Source: Burkholderia sp.
Lineage (GTDB): Bacteria > Pseudomonadota > Gammaproteobacteria > Burkholderiales > Burkholderiaceae
DNA: 64,000 nt
NCBI GenBank assembly: GCA_031253835.1
Contig: JAIRVP010000063.1
Span: forward strand, 32,099-96,098
Direction: 5' to 3'
Under the pieces are notes generated by a model that was not told the DNA's origin, searched no databases, and saw nothing but the letters and a program-made list of their open reading frames with translations. Numbering within the stretch: position 1 is the first letter of the stretch; each line of letters starts with the position of its first letter. This document shows, one piece after another, positions 51,318 through 60,499 of the stretch. A program made the position numbers and the translations under genes.

Positions 51318-54300
51318 GAGTCCGAGCGGATCGGTCCATTGAATCGGGTTCGGCGCATACTGGAAGACGTTGATGCCCCCCGCCAATCCAATCGGATCCC
51401 GGCTGATGAATCGGCCGATTTGCGGATCGTAGTATCGATACCGGTTGTAGGCGAGCCCCGTCTCCTCGTCGACTTGTTGCCCCTGAAACCGCAGCGCATT
51501 CTTCGGTACGATCCCGGCCGCCTTCGACGCCTGCGCGATCACCTCTCGCGCTTCCCCCCAGGCTTTGTACGACGCCTCCCACACCACATCGCCGTAATCA
51601 TCGGTCAGCCATTGCGGCGTACCGATCTGGTCGCAGTGATAATAGAAGAGCTTGGCATTCGAGCGCCGCTCTGGCACCTTCTGTAGCGGATCGTCTTCCG
51701 GCACGTAGCGATCGGTGCTTTTCCATTCCGGTGTAGCAACGCCGTCCACGGGCTCGGCCACGTACTGCGCAAGCGGTATGAACGTTGCAGGCTCATAGAT
51801 GTAGTGCGTACCACGCTCTGCATTACTTTCGTACGCGAGCATGTTGCCATCCCACCCGAACACGGTTCTCTCGCCGTTCACCTCTTTCGCGATCCGGCGG
51901 CCCAACGCGTCATAGAAATACCGCGACTGGCTCTGCCGCGACGTCTCGACAACCCTCGACGCCTGCAAACGATTGAATTCGTCCCACTCGTATTCCTGCT
52001 CCCCGGCGGGCGTACGCTTGCGCACCGGGTTCCCGCGTGCGTCGTACTCGAAATGCATTCCGGCGTAGGTCTTCAGCAGGTTGCCGAGCACCTTCGGCAC
52101 GTCTGCGGGCAACGTACTCTCCGGCCTTACAGGACTGGGTCGCGACGCTGTAGCGGCAGGCTGTGCCGGATCGATGATGTTGCTTGCCGGATCGAACGCG
52201 AAACGCTCCTTCGCGACAGGGCTAGCAGCCTCGATCAGGCGCCCGACCGGATCGTATCGATAGTCGGTTCCACCCTTGCGACTGTCTTCGATTCGCGACA
52301 ATTGCCCGGCCGCATCGTAACGATACCGACGCTCCGCCAGAGGCATCGACGACGTCGACCGATGCAGCGTCTGCTGCAATATCCGCCCGGCCGGATCATA
52401 CGTCGTGCGCTGCCCGACTTCGCTCGACAGCACCCTCACCGTCTCGCGGTGCAGGTCGTCGCGCTCGAACTGCACGCGCTCCTCACCATCCAGCAGCATG
52501 CCATGCACATGTCCCGAGCCATATATCAGCCAGTCGATCGCATGGCCGTCTGGTCGTACAGTCCGGCGCCGGTTGCCGAGTTCATCGTATTCATGGTGCC
52601 AGACGTAGCTGCGCCGCTCGCCAAACAGATCGTAAGCGTGATGCTCGCGCACCAGATTGCCGATCGGATCGAAGAAGAACTGCACGCGGCTGTATCGGTT
52701 CACCGCCTCGATCAGCCGGCCGCTCGGATCATAGGCGAAGCGCTCTTCGCTCTCCCCGGAAACACGCTTCAGCAGGCGACCGTTGACGTCGATTTCCAGC
52801 GCGGTCACGCACCCCGCGTCATCGACTGCAATGAGGCTGCCGCCTTCCTTGTCGTGTTCGTAGCGAGTCGACTTGCCGTCGAAACCGACCTGCTCGGTCA
52901 ATCGCCCGGCTTGATCATAGTGGAACTGATGTGTCGCGGAATTGGCGTTCGTCAGCGCAGACAACCGTCCGACACGGTCATAGCGATATGTGAGCGTCTG
53001 CCCGAGCGCATCCGCGCGACTTGCGATCCGGCCTGCCGCGTCATAGCTATATCGTATCGATCGATTCAGCTGGTCGGTATGCTGCAGCATCCGGCCCTCG
53101 GCATCGAGATGCACCTGCTCGAGGCCGGCCGGCGACCGTATCTCGGCCAATTGCCCGTTCTGGCCATAGCCATAGGCCGTCACGCCACCCGCAGCATCTT
53201 TCGCCTCGATCACTCGACCGATGGCGTCATACCGCCATTCGGTTTTCTTTCCAGAGCAATCCGTGTAACTCGTCAGTTGCCCGGCGTCGTTGTACTCGAT
53301 CGACTTCGATCCGCCCTTGGCATCGGTGATCTGTGTCGGCAGCCCCTTGTCGTTGTAGCTGTACGCCGTCGTCTGCTCAAGGGGATCGAGCATTTCGACG
53401 AGATTGCCCGCATCGTCGTATTTGCGATGCCACACATACCCGCTCGGGTCGACGACGCGAATCATCTGATTCTTGTCGTCGTATCCCATTTCGACAACGG
53501 TGCCATCCACGCGCTCGTGCCGGACCAAATTACCGCGCGCGTCATACTCCATCCGCTCGATGCTGCCGTCCTGCCGAATATGCAGCACCAGATTGTGATG
53601 CTCGTCGCGCCGGAACCACTCCTCGTTGCCGTCCGGATACACGATCCGGTACACGTACCCATGGATATTGAAGTAGTACCGCGTCATCTGACCCAGTGCA
53701 TCGGTCACGTACGTGAGACGAATGTTCGGATTCCACGCAATACGGATGTCGAGGCTGCCGTCATCGGCATATTCGCGGAAGCACTTCGCGTTCGCATTGT
53801 CGTCGGCATCCGCGCCATCCCATTCGAGCGTCATCCCGCGCCCCGTGCGATCGGTATAGCGCGTCACGAGATGTCGATGGTATTGATAGGTCCGTGCGTT
53901 GCCATGGCGATCGACCGCACGAACGAGATCCCCGGCCGCATCGTATTCGTAGCTCGCGAGCGTGTAGCGCTCGCCGCCCTTGAGCACCTGCTCGATTTGC
54001 ACGATCCGGCCATGCTTGTCATGCTCGAATGCGAGCACATTGCCGTTCGCGTCGATCAGCCGTGCAAGACGATCGAGCGAATCGTAATCGAGCGTGATCG
54101 TGTTGCCGGCGCGATCCTTCTGCATCGCAAGCCGGAAGACATCGCCACGGCGCTCGTACACATGCAACGCTACGTGACCATACGCAACCGTCACCCACGT
54201 ATCGTCGAGACGCGACAACGTCAGCTTTTCGGACAGGTCATCATGTACTTCGCCTGCAGGGAGCGCCCGATATTCGATACTGCGCCCCTCTGCATCGCGA

Positions 54301-55559
54301 TAAATCCATTGGCCGCCCTTGATATCGATGCGGGTCGTATAGGGCGTGATCCACCGCGCCCCCAGCTCGCCGCTGTCATATGCGGAGAGCCTCGAACGGT
54401 ACCTGCGCTCCCATACGAGAGGCAACGCCCCCGGCAAGTCGAAATCCGTGTGCGAGAACGTCTCGTCCCCGAACGCGAAGTCGATCGATGCGGTCGACGA
54501 CCCGTTCGGGCACCACCGGCAGCCGCTCTTCCCCGGCCCCTCCACGGGTGCCTGCCCATTGTTCGCTTCCAGCCCTTCCTGCCCCCGCGTCTTCCGCGCC
54601 TGGCCCTTTCCTCCTGCCCTGACCTCCGCACTCTGCTCATGCAGCTTCGCACGCGCCTTCACGCGCCCGACCGCCTCGATCAGCTGCAAGACGAGCCACA
54701 TCATCTTGCCTTCCTCGCTACCGGCCAGTTGACGGATCGATGACGCCACCTTCGGCGCCTCGGTCCGCAGGAACGTCACCGTGCTGCGAAAAGGCTCGAG
54801 CCACGAATCCGGCGCGAGCTTCGCCGCGGTGCCTACCGTCGCGTTGCCGACAGTCTTGCCGAGCGCCTTGTAGCCTTCATATGCAAATCCGATCCCGTCA
54901 CCCACCCGGCTCGGGCTATACCACGGCCGGTTGTCCCGCATCTTCTTCGCGAGTTGTTCCGCGCGCTTCAAGTTTCCGCTGTTGTCGAAAAGCTGACCGT
55001 GCAGGGCCCTGTCCATGCCGGTCGCGATCGCCCCCATCAGCTCTTCCGCCTTCGACGCACATCCGTCGAGCAGCTTGACGAGTCCTTCCTTCAGCTTGTT
55101 CAGGAAGTCCTCTATCTCCGTCGCGCAGGTCGCGTTGATATGCGTAATGAGCACCGAAATGAGCGCTGCGCCGAGATTGCTTCGCGTGATCAGCAACTGA
55201 TTGCGCACGAGTGCGAGCAGCGGCCGCGCCGACATCCGGAACGGCGCGAGTGTGGGCGGAATGGGAATGATGCCGATCAGGTTGATCGCCAGGCTCAGGT
55301 AGTCAAGAACCTTCCCGCCACGCTTCTGAATGATCTCGGCAATATCGCCCAGCGCATCGATCGCCGCCATGATGTTGCCGACGATCGGCACGGCGCCTGC
55401 AACCGTCTTCACATCCTCGAAGGTCACATGGTTGCCGCTGATCTTGCGCAGCCATGCATCGAAGCGATTGCCGCCCTGCGCAACGTCCTTCGGCGAAACA
55501 TCACTGAGCCAGGTAACAGCCTGTTCCTTCTCGGCGCCCGGCGGAAGTTGTTGTGCCAT
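50937..55559 (-). CDS. rhs: Rhs-repeat protein with C-terminal toxin
   Basis: A 1540-residue Rhs protein. The N-terminal 350 residues hold hydrophobic segments (YLSLAINLIGIIPIPPTLAP, ALISVLITHINA) and no PAAR sequence. A DUF6531-type entry follows (FSHTDFDLPGALPLVWERRY), then about 20 YD repeats such as YEYDAAGDLVRAVDRHGN and the core closing YRYYDPQIGRFISRDPIGLA. The cleavage motif DPLGL precedes a unique 126-residue tip (residues 1415-1540). The core makes a shell for the toxin, which should be freed by autoproteolysis at this motif. It is downstream of vgrG copy 2 (53 bases) and upstream of the immunity gene. Confidence 0.9.
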   Translation of the reverse strand: MAQQLPPGAEKEQAVTWLSDVSPKDVAQGGNRFDAWLRKISGNHVTFEDVKTVAGAVPIVGNIMAAIDALGDIAEIIQKRGGKVLDYLSLAINLIGIIPIPPTLAPFRMSARPLLALVRNQLLITRSNLGAALISVLITHINATCATEIEDFLNKLKEGLVKLLDGCASKAEELMGAIATGMDRALHGQLFDNSGNLKRAEQLAKKMRDNRPWYSPSRVGDGIGFAYEGYKALGKTVGNATVGTAAKLAPDSWLEPFRSTVTFLRTEAPKVASSIRQLAGSEEGKMMWLVLQLIEAVGRVKARAKLHEQSAEVRAGGKGQARKTRGQEGLEANNGQAPVEGPGKSGCRWCPNGSSTASIDFAFGDETFSHTDFDLPGALPLVWERRYRSRLSAYDSGELGARWITPYTTRIDIKGGQWIYRDAEGRSIEYRALPAGEVHDDLSEKLTLSRLDDTWVTVAYGHVALHVYERRGDVFRLAMQKDRAGNTITLDYDSLDRLARLIDANGNVLAFEHDKHGRIVQIEQVLKGGERYTLASYEYDAAGDLVRAVDRHGNARTYQYHRHLVTRYTDRTGRGMTLEWDGADADDNANAKCFREYADDGSLDIRIAWNPNIRLTYVTDALGQMTRYYFNIHGYVYRIVYPDGNEEWFRRDEHHNLVLHIRQDGSIERMEYDARGNLVRHERVDGTVVEMGYDDKNQMIRVVDPSGYVWHRKYDDAGNLVEMLDPLEQTTAYSYNDKGLPTQITDAKGGSKSIEYNDAGQLTSYTDCSGKKTEWRYDAIGRVIEAKDAAGGVTAYGYGQNGQLAEIRSPAGLEQVHLDAEGRMLQHTDQLNRSIRYSYDAAGRIASRADALGQTLTYRYDRVGRLSALTNANSATHQFHYDQAGRLTEQVGFDGKSTRYEHDKEGGSLIAVDDAGCVTALEIDVNGRLLKRVSGESEERFAYDPSGRLIEAVNRYSRVQFFFDPIGNLVREHHAYDLFGERRSYVWHHEYDELGNRRRTVRPDGHAIDWLIYGSGHVHGMLLDGEERVQFERDDLHRETVRVLSSEVGQRTTYDPAGRILQQTLHRSTSSMPLAERRYRYDAAGQLSRIEDSRKGGTDYRYDPVGRLIEAASPVAKERFAFDPASNIIDPAQPAATASRPSPVRPESTLPADVPKVLGNLLKTYAGMHFEYDARGNPVRKRTPAGEQEYEWDEFNRLQASRVVETSRQSQSRYFYDALGRRIAKEVNGERTVFGWDGNMLAYESNAERGTHYIYEPATFIPLAQYVAEPVDGVATPEWKSTDRYVPEDDPLQKVPERRSNAKLFYYHCDQIGTPQWLTDDYGDVVWEASYKAWGEAREVIAQASKAAGIVPKNALRFQGQQVDEETGLAYNRYRYYDPQIGRFISRDPIGLAGGINVFQYAPNPIQWTDPLGLCPGKAIIRQSRNEGGPHFDIEVVPDSGRTMRTHQVIVDDEHNAIITGQHMAPASTVQNTIHVDLPDATAAYQEQARRLGHPDGVYDKNNRSCVTHVGDILRAGGAQNVPTTTRETIKWIIANGKRQ

Positions 55560-55612
55560 GTCGTTCTTCGTTCAATTCGTTTTATTAGGGCGACTGAAAA
55601 GCCGCCGCTCTC

Positions 55613-58600
55613 TCAGGATTTCAGCGGTCCGCCAAACCCGCTCGTCGGCAGCTTCATGCCGGTGGCGCCTGCAGCTGACGCTACCGTCGCAGTACCCTTG
55701 CCAGCAATCCCGGCGACGCCTGGCAACGCACCCTGCAGTGCGCCGGACGCCGCGTTGGCAACCGGTGCGGCCAATGCCGACAGCCCGCCTTGCCGTGCTG
55801 CCTGCACCATCCCGGCTACCTGCTTCGCAGCGCTGCCCAGGCTCGACGCCGTCTGCAGCGCAGAGACTGCACCGGCCCCACCCAGCGCGCCCGCCGCAGC
55901 CGGCAACGCAGAGCTCGCCAGCCCGCCCAGCGCTGCACCTGCACCGCCGCCGCTTGCGAGACCCATGGCTGCCGTCGCCGCAGCAGGGGCCATCCCTTGC
56001 AACTGGCTGGCAAGCTGTCCCGTTGCCGCTGACTGGGCCGCTTCCGGCGACGACTCGACCGGCTCCGCCGGCCATTTCGCCTGTTTGAAATAGTTCGCCG
56101 GCTGATCCGACTCGCGCGGATCCTTCCCGAACTCGACACGTACCGCGCCCGGCGGCAGCCCGCTCACGACTGTGTAGCCGCTGTTGTCGAGTGCACCCTT
56201 CTTCAGCACCGAACCGTTCACATCTTTCACCGTGAACAACCCGCCCTTCACCGCCTCGCCGTTCACGTACTTGTGAAACAGCTCCAGCTGCCCCGGCTGA
56301 TCCGGCCTTGGACTCGGCAACGGATACCCCATGCTCGCCGGACCCGCGAACGTATGTGACGCACCCTTCACATCGACCGCACCCGGCGCATGAATCTCGA
56401 TGTTCCCGCCTTGAATGCGGATATACCCGCCGCCGCTCGTCAGCAGAATCCCCTGATCAGCCGCGATCTCGATCCGATCGGTCGCAGACACGACCTTCAC
56501 CGCCTTCTGCGCGGTCACCTCGATGTTGTCCGACTGCGCCTGGATCTCGACCTTGCCCTTGCCCGCGAACAGCTTCATCCCCGCGTTCTGCACGAACAGG
56601 CTCAGCTTCTGCCCGATGCTGCCGATCAGCGACTTGCCCGCTGCAACATGCACGCTCTGCCCGCTCGCCACGTTCACGTGATCGTTCGCGACCACGTGCA
56701 CCGACTGCTGCGTCGACATCCCGATTCCCGACGGGCTGCCGAACAGCATCACCGGTTCCTTGAACGCATTCGCGCTACCGGTGCCGCCGCCCGCCGTGCG
56801 CCCGCCCGACGCGCTGCCCGACGCACTGTCCTGCGTCGCGTCGGTGAACGCGCGCATCGTGTCGTGCGCTTCCTTCAGGCTTTCCGCCTGGTGCTGCTCG
56901 CTCACGCCCGACAACGCCTCGACGAGGCTCTCGCCCGTCACGAGCTGTTGCTGCGCTTCCTTCACGTCGAGCGGCTGGCTGTTCGCCGCCTTCGGGTGCG
57001 TCGTCACGTACAGGCCCTGGCTCGCCCGCACCGCGCCGTATGCATCGGAGCGCAGGTCGAACCCGCTGCCGAGATACGACCCGCGCGAATTGCCGCTCTG
57101 GTCGATGATGTAGCCGAGGTGCAGCAGGCTGTTCGCACTGCTGCTCATCAGTTGCACGCGGTTCTGCCCGGTCGCGTCGTCCATCACGAGCTGGTTGTAG
57201 CCACCACCCGAATATTCCTTCGACCGATAGCCGGACAGGATCCCGTCGCTATGCCATTGCGGCTGGTTCGCGCCGTTGTACACACGCCCGACCGCCAGCG
57301 GCCGGTCGCAGTCGCCGCCGACGTAGTCGATCAGCACTTCCTCGCCGATGCGCGGCACGTGCACGCCGCCGTAGCCGCCCCCTGTATCCGACTGCACGAC
57401 GCGTACCCAGCACGATGCGTTCTCGTTGCCGGGATTCATCCGGTCCCACACGAACTGCACGCGGATCCGGTTCAACTCGTCGGTATAGACCTCCTCGCCC
57501 TGCGGCCCGACGACGATCGCCGTCTCGAGGTGCATCTCCGGCTTGCGATGCTCGAACGGGCTGCGATACGGCACGCTCACACGCTGCGCCTCGACTTCGA
57601 CGAGATAGAAGCCCGTCGATCCGTCGTCGTGCGGCACGCGAAACGCGGGATCAGCACCGTAGCCGTCCTGTGCCTGCACCAACGCCTCGCGCAGGCTATG
57701 CGGGAAGTCCGCGCTGTCGCTCGCGACCGGCAGGTTGTTCTCGATCCACCACGCCACCTCGATCGCGGCGAACTCACGCTGATCGGCGGAATCGCGATCG
57801 TGCTCGGGATGATCGGCCAGCGTGAAGCGCCGGCCGGCATCGATCGCGCGCACGCCGCCCGCGCCATGGAAGCGCTTTGCCTGCGACTCCCACTCCTCCA
57901 TCGTGACCTTCGTCAGATGGTCGCCGCGCGTCTGATCCAGATACGTATAAGCACCCGTGTACTCGTACACCTCGAGCTGGTCGGGCAGCTCGCCCTGGCC
58001 GGCCATCGTCGGCAGCGACGTACCTTTCGGATTCGACGGCTGCGCCGGATTCTTGTAGTCGAACGTGCGCGTCGATCGCGTGACGCTCTGCAGCGTGCGC
58101 GTGCCCGACCATTGCGTGAATGCGTCGACCCTGCTTGCCGCACCGCCACGATAGAAGCTCACCGTTTCCGGCGACAGCGGCGAAAACGCCTGCAGGTTGT
58201 CGGTGATCACGAGCGTGTGCGACTTGCCGTCGTCGGCCTGCTGCCATCCGCAGTAGAGCCCCTCGTCCTCCATCAGCCGATGCACGAAGTGCCAGTCGGT
58301 GTCGTGCTGGCGCGTGTACGAGCGGTTCGGCAGCGGCTTCGACAGCGCGAAGCGGAAATGACCCTTGGCCTGCGGATGCTGATTCAGCACGTCGCTGATG
58401 ATCTGGTCGACGGTCGTGTCGTTCCAGAGACGCTGGTCGCGACGGAACCTCAGGAAATGGGTGAAATCGGCGAACGTGAGCTGATAGGTCGTCAGCCCGC
58501 CGTCGGCGCCCAGCCGGCGCGCGGTATGCACGTATCCGTTGATCGGCCGATAACTGCGGTCGCCTTGCTCGATCCACAACGTGACGGGCTGCGCGATCAG

Positions 58601-58792
58601 TTTTTTAAGTTCCAGATCGCTATCGGTCGACAACACGTCGAGCGTGAACGCGTACGCGCGCCCGATCCGCGAGCGGCCAACGGCTCGCTGCACGGTCAGG
58701 ACGTTGCCCCCCAAGGGCGTATCGAGCTTCAGCAACCGGTCCTGCTGAAGCAACCCGCCGCGCAATGCGGCGATTGTGTTCTGCATGTTCAT
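55613..58792 (-). CDS. vgrG: T6SS spike protein VgrG, copy 2, with Ala/Gly-rich extension
   Basis: A 1059-residue VgrG. The first 780 or so residues closely parallel copy 1 (WHFVHRLMEDEGLYCGWQQA, SDTGGGYGGVHVPRIGEEVL, VNVASGQSVHVAAGKSLIGS). A transthyretin-like domain follows (LFHKYVNGEAVKGGLFTVKD). The last 140 residues are almost entirely Ala/Gly/Leu with small-residue spacing (GLASGGGAGAALGGLASSAL), unlike copy 1. The start at 58792 (MNMQNTIAALRGG) is chosen because it matches the N terminus of copy 1; the ORF extends 89 codons further upstream without support. It leads the cassette and likely delivers the Rhs protein. Confidence 0.93.
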   Translation of the reverse strand: MNMQNTIAALRGGLLQQDRLLKLDTPLGGNVLTVQRAVGRSRIGRAYAFTLDVLSTDSDLELKKLIAQPVTLWIEQGDRSYRPINGYVHTARRLGADGGLTTYQLTFADFTHFLRFRRDQRLWNDTTVDQIISDVLNQHPQAKGHFRFALSKPLPNRSYTRQHDTDWHFVHRLMEDEGLYCGWQQADDGKSHTLVITDNLQAFSPLSPETVSFYRGGAASRVDAFTQWSGTRTLQSVTRSTRTFDYKNPAQPSNPKGTSLPTMAGQGELPDQLEVYEYTGAYTYLDQTRGDHLTKVTMEEWESQAKRFHGAGGVRAIDAGRRFTLADHPEHDRDSADQREFAAIEVAWWIENNLPVASDSADFPHSLREALVQAQDGYGADPAFRVPHDDGSTGFYLVEVEAQRVSVPYRSPFEHRKPEMHLETAIVVGPQGEEVYTDELNRIRVQFVWDRMNPGNENASCWVRVVQSDTGGGYGGVHVPRIGEEVLIDYVGGDCDRPLAVGRVYNGANQPQWHSDGILSGYRSKEYSGGGYNQLVMDDATGQNRVQLMSSSANSLLHLGYIIDQSGNSRGSYLGSGFDLRSDAYGAVRASQGLYVTTHPKAANSQPLDVKEAQQQLVTGESLVEALSGVSEQHQAESLKEAHDTMRAFTDATQDSASGSASGGRTAGGGTGSANAFKEPVMLFGSPSGIGMSTQQSVHVVANDHVNVASGQSVHVAAGKSLIGSIGQKLSLFVQNAGMKLFAGKGKVEIQAQSDNIEVTAQKAVKVVSATDRIEIAADQGILLTSGGGYIRIQGGNIEIHAPGAVDVKGASHTFAGPASMGYPLPSPRPDQPGQLELFHKYVNGEAVKGGLFTVKDVNGSVLKKGALDNSGYTVVSGLPPGAVRVEFGKDPRESDQPANYFKQAKWPAEPVESSPEAAQSAATGQLASQLQGMAPAAATAAMGLASGGGAGAALGGLASSALPAAAGALGGAGAVSALQTASSLGSAAKQVAGMVQAARQGGLSALAAPVANAASGALQGALPGVAGIAGKGTATVASAAGATGMKLPTSGFGGPLKS

Positions 58793-59116
58793 GGCTACGG
58801 CCTTTTTTCTTTTGACGCGCCCTCGGATGGCGCGAGCACTGGACTGCGCTCGCGCGATTTTACAGACAAATTTCTGCAACCCCTGGAATCTGACCGGATT
58901 TAAAGACACGGCATTCAATCCGCCCGCACACCGCAGCGCTGCCGCCGGCCGGACCGTTCCGCCCTCGCCATCCATGAAATCGATTGCAATCAGGGCCAAT
59001 TCGACTTCCGGCGTGGCGCGGTTGCGAGTAGTGTCTATGTGCCCGTATTCCGGCCTCACCCGGGTCCGACCGACACCGGGCGCTCACTACACGACACTGA
59101 ACACTGGAGATCTGCG
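58793..59116. other. Divergent intergenic region vgrG copy 2 / solute-binding protein
   Basis: 324 bases holding the promoters of both divergent genes; no box pair is convincing. No gene is seen. Confidence 0.4.
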
Positions 59117-59917
59117 ATGAAACGTTCGAAGTTCCTGCTGTCGGGCCTGCTGCTCGCGTCGGCCCTCGGCTTCACGGCCGTCGCCGCGCACGCGGACGAC
59201 CTGCTCGACTCGGTGAAGAAAGCCGGCGTGCTGCGCGTCGGCCTCGAAGGCACGTATCCGCCGTTCAACTCGCGCGGCACATCGGGCCAGCTCGAGGGTT
59301 TCGACGTCGACGTCGCGAACGCGGTCGCCGGCAAGCTCGGCGTGAAGACGCAGTTCGTCCCGACCGAATGGAGCGGCATCATCGCCGGCCTGCAGGCCGG
59401 CAAGTTCGACGTGATCGTCAACCAGGTCACGATCACGCCGCAGCGCAAGGAAGCGCTCGACTTCAGCCAGCCGTACACGTATTCGGCCGCACAGCTGATC
59501 CAGCGCAAGGACGACACGCGCAACTTCAAGTCGCTCGACGACTTCAAGGGCAAGAAGCTCGGCGTGACGCTCGGCACCAACTACGACCAGATGGCGCGCA
59601 CCGTGCCGGGCATCGAGGTGCAGACGTATCCGGGCGCACCGGAGAAGCTGCGCGACCTCGCCGCGGGTCGGATCGAGGCGACGCTCGACGACCGCCTGAT
59701 GCTGCCGTACATGATCAAGACGTCGAACCTGCCGCTGCGTGCAGGCGCGGTGCTGAACGGCGGCAAGCAGGAAATGGCGATCCCGTTCCGCAAGGGCAAT
59801 CCGAAGTTCGAGAAGGCGATCAACGACGCGCTCGATTCGCTGCAAAAGGACGGCACGTTGAAGAAGATCTCGATGCACTGGTTCGGCAGCGACGTGACGG
59901 TACCGGTCGCGCAGTAA
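59117..59917 (+). CDS. Amino acid ABC transporter solute-binding protein
   Basis: A 266-residue periplasmic protein. A signal peptide (LLSGLLLASALGFTAVAAHA) is followed by SBP family 3 sequence: VLRVGLEGTYPPFNSRGTSG, LEGFDVDVANAVAGKLGV and RKEALDFSQPYTYSAAQLI. The polar amino acid class, most like the cystine-binding FliY group, is indicated. No permease or ATPase gene neighbours it in this window, so it is an orphan or partners with distant genes. The start at 59117 is chosen for the signal peptide and its gatctgcg context after ctggag. A hairpin terminator follows. Confidence 0.92.
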   Translation: MKRSKFLLSGLLLASALGFTAVAAHADDLLDSVKKAGVLRVGLEGTYPPFNSRGTSGQLEGFDVDVANAVAGKLGVKTQFVPTEWSGIIAGLQAGKFDVIVNQVTITPQRKEALDFSQPYTYSAAQLIQRKDDTRNFKSLDDFKGKKLGVTLGTNYDQMARTVPGIEVQTYPGAPEKLRDLAAGRIEATLDDRLMLPYMIKTSNLPLRAGAVLNGGKQEMAIPFRKGNPKFEKAINDALDSLQKDGTLKKISMHWFGSDVTVPVAQ

Positions 59918-59935
59918 GCAGCCCGGCGTTGCAAC

Positions 59936-59970
59936 GCGTCACGCCGTTCATTTCGATGAACGCGTGACGC
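59936..59970. terminator. Long hairpin between convergent genes
   Basis: gcgtcacgc/gcgtgacgc with inner gttcat-ttcg-atgaac is an almost continuous 15-base stem. It lies just before the stop of the reverse-strand gene at 59978 and lacks a T-run. Confidence 0.6.
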
Positions 59971-59977
59971 TCCTCCC

Positions 59978-60181
59978 TCAAGCCGCTTCGTCGAAGCGCG
60001 CCAGCAGCATCTGGCCGATCGGCGTCAGCGCCGGACGCGCCGCCACGGCGTTCATGCGCGCCTGCGTATCGTCGACCAGCCGCTTCTCGACCAGCACGGC
60101 GAAGGCCGGATTCGATTGATCGACGCTGTCGGGCGCACGCGCAATGCGCAACAGCATCGAGAATTCATGCGGACTCAGCAT
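59978..60181 (-). CDS. Small conserved-looking protein, 67 residues
   Basis: A 67-residue protein starting MLSPHEFSMLLRIARAPDSV, with LVEKRLVDDTQARMNAVAAR and ending LTPIGQMLLARFDEAA. The pattern of helices resembles a minimal winged-helix fragment, but no family is recognised. A clear caggagac ribosome-binding site precedes the ATG at 60181, which supports the short start. Convergent with the solute-binding protein gene. Function unknown. Confidence 0.65.
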   Translation of the reverse strand: MLSPHEFSMLLRIARAPDSVDQSNPAFAVLVEKRLVDDTQARMNAVAARPALTPIGQMLLARFDEAA

Positions 60182-60499
60182 GGTCCCTGTCTCCTGATCG
60201 TCCGCGATCCGTTCGAACCGGCGTCGATCGTGTTTTCGAATGAAATGGCGCGATGCATGACCGCTGCGCCGCCGGGAGCGAGATCCCGGTTGCCTGCCTG
60301 CGACGCGGGCACGTCGTCGGAAGCAGGTTGCGCGCGGCCCCGATCCGGCGATGCCGCCGCGACGGGAACGTGCAACCTTAGGGGCGCCTCGTGACGCGGC
60401 CGTGACAGCTAAACAGGGGCAAAACGACGTGCGTGACACGCCGTTTTCATCCGATGCGGCCCCGATCGACGACGGACGGCATCGCGTTCGCCTGCGTCA
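60182..60499. other. Intergenic region
   Basis: 318 bases between two reverse-strand genes. Apparent open frames are GC-driven; no promoter, hairpin or gene is convincingly present. Confidence 0.4.

Noticed and set aside
52000..54300. Repeated DNA pattern within rhs as a possible tandem repeat locus
   Set aside because: The repeats are degenerate YD protein repeats, not DNA-level tandem repeats.
51804..54743. A 979-codon forward frame antisense to rhs
   Set aside because: Shadow of the rhs gene in high-GC DNA. The periodic composition reflects the YD repeats on the other strand.
58793..59059. Extension of the vgrG copy 2 frame 89 codons upstream of its accepted start
   Set aside because: Copy 1 and the family begin at the MNxT...ALRGGLLQQDRLL-type N terminus; the extension is unmatched and lies in the divergent promoter region.
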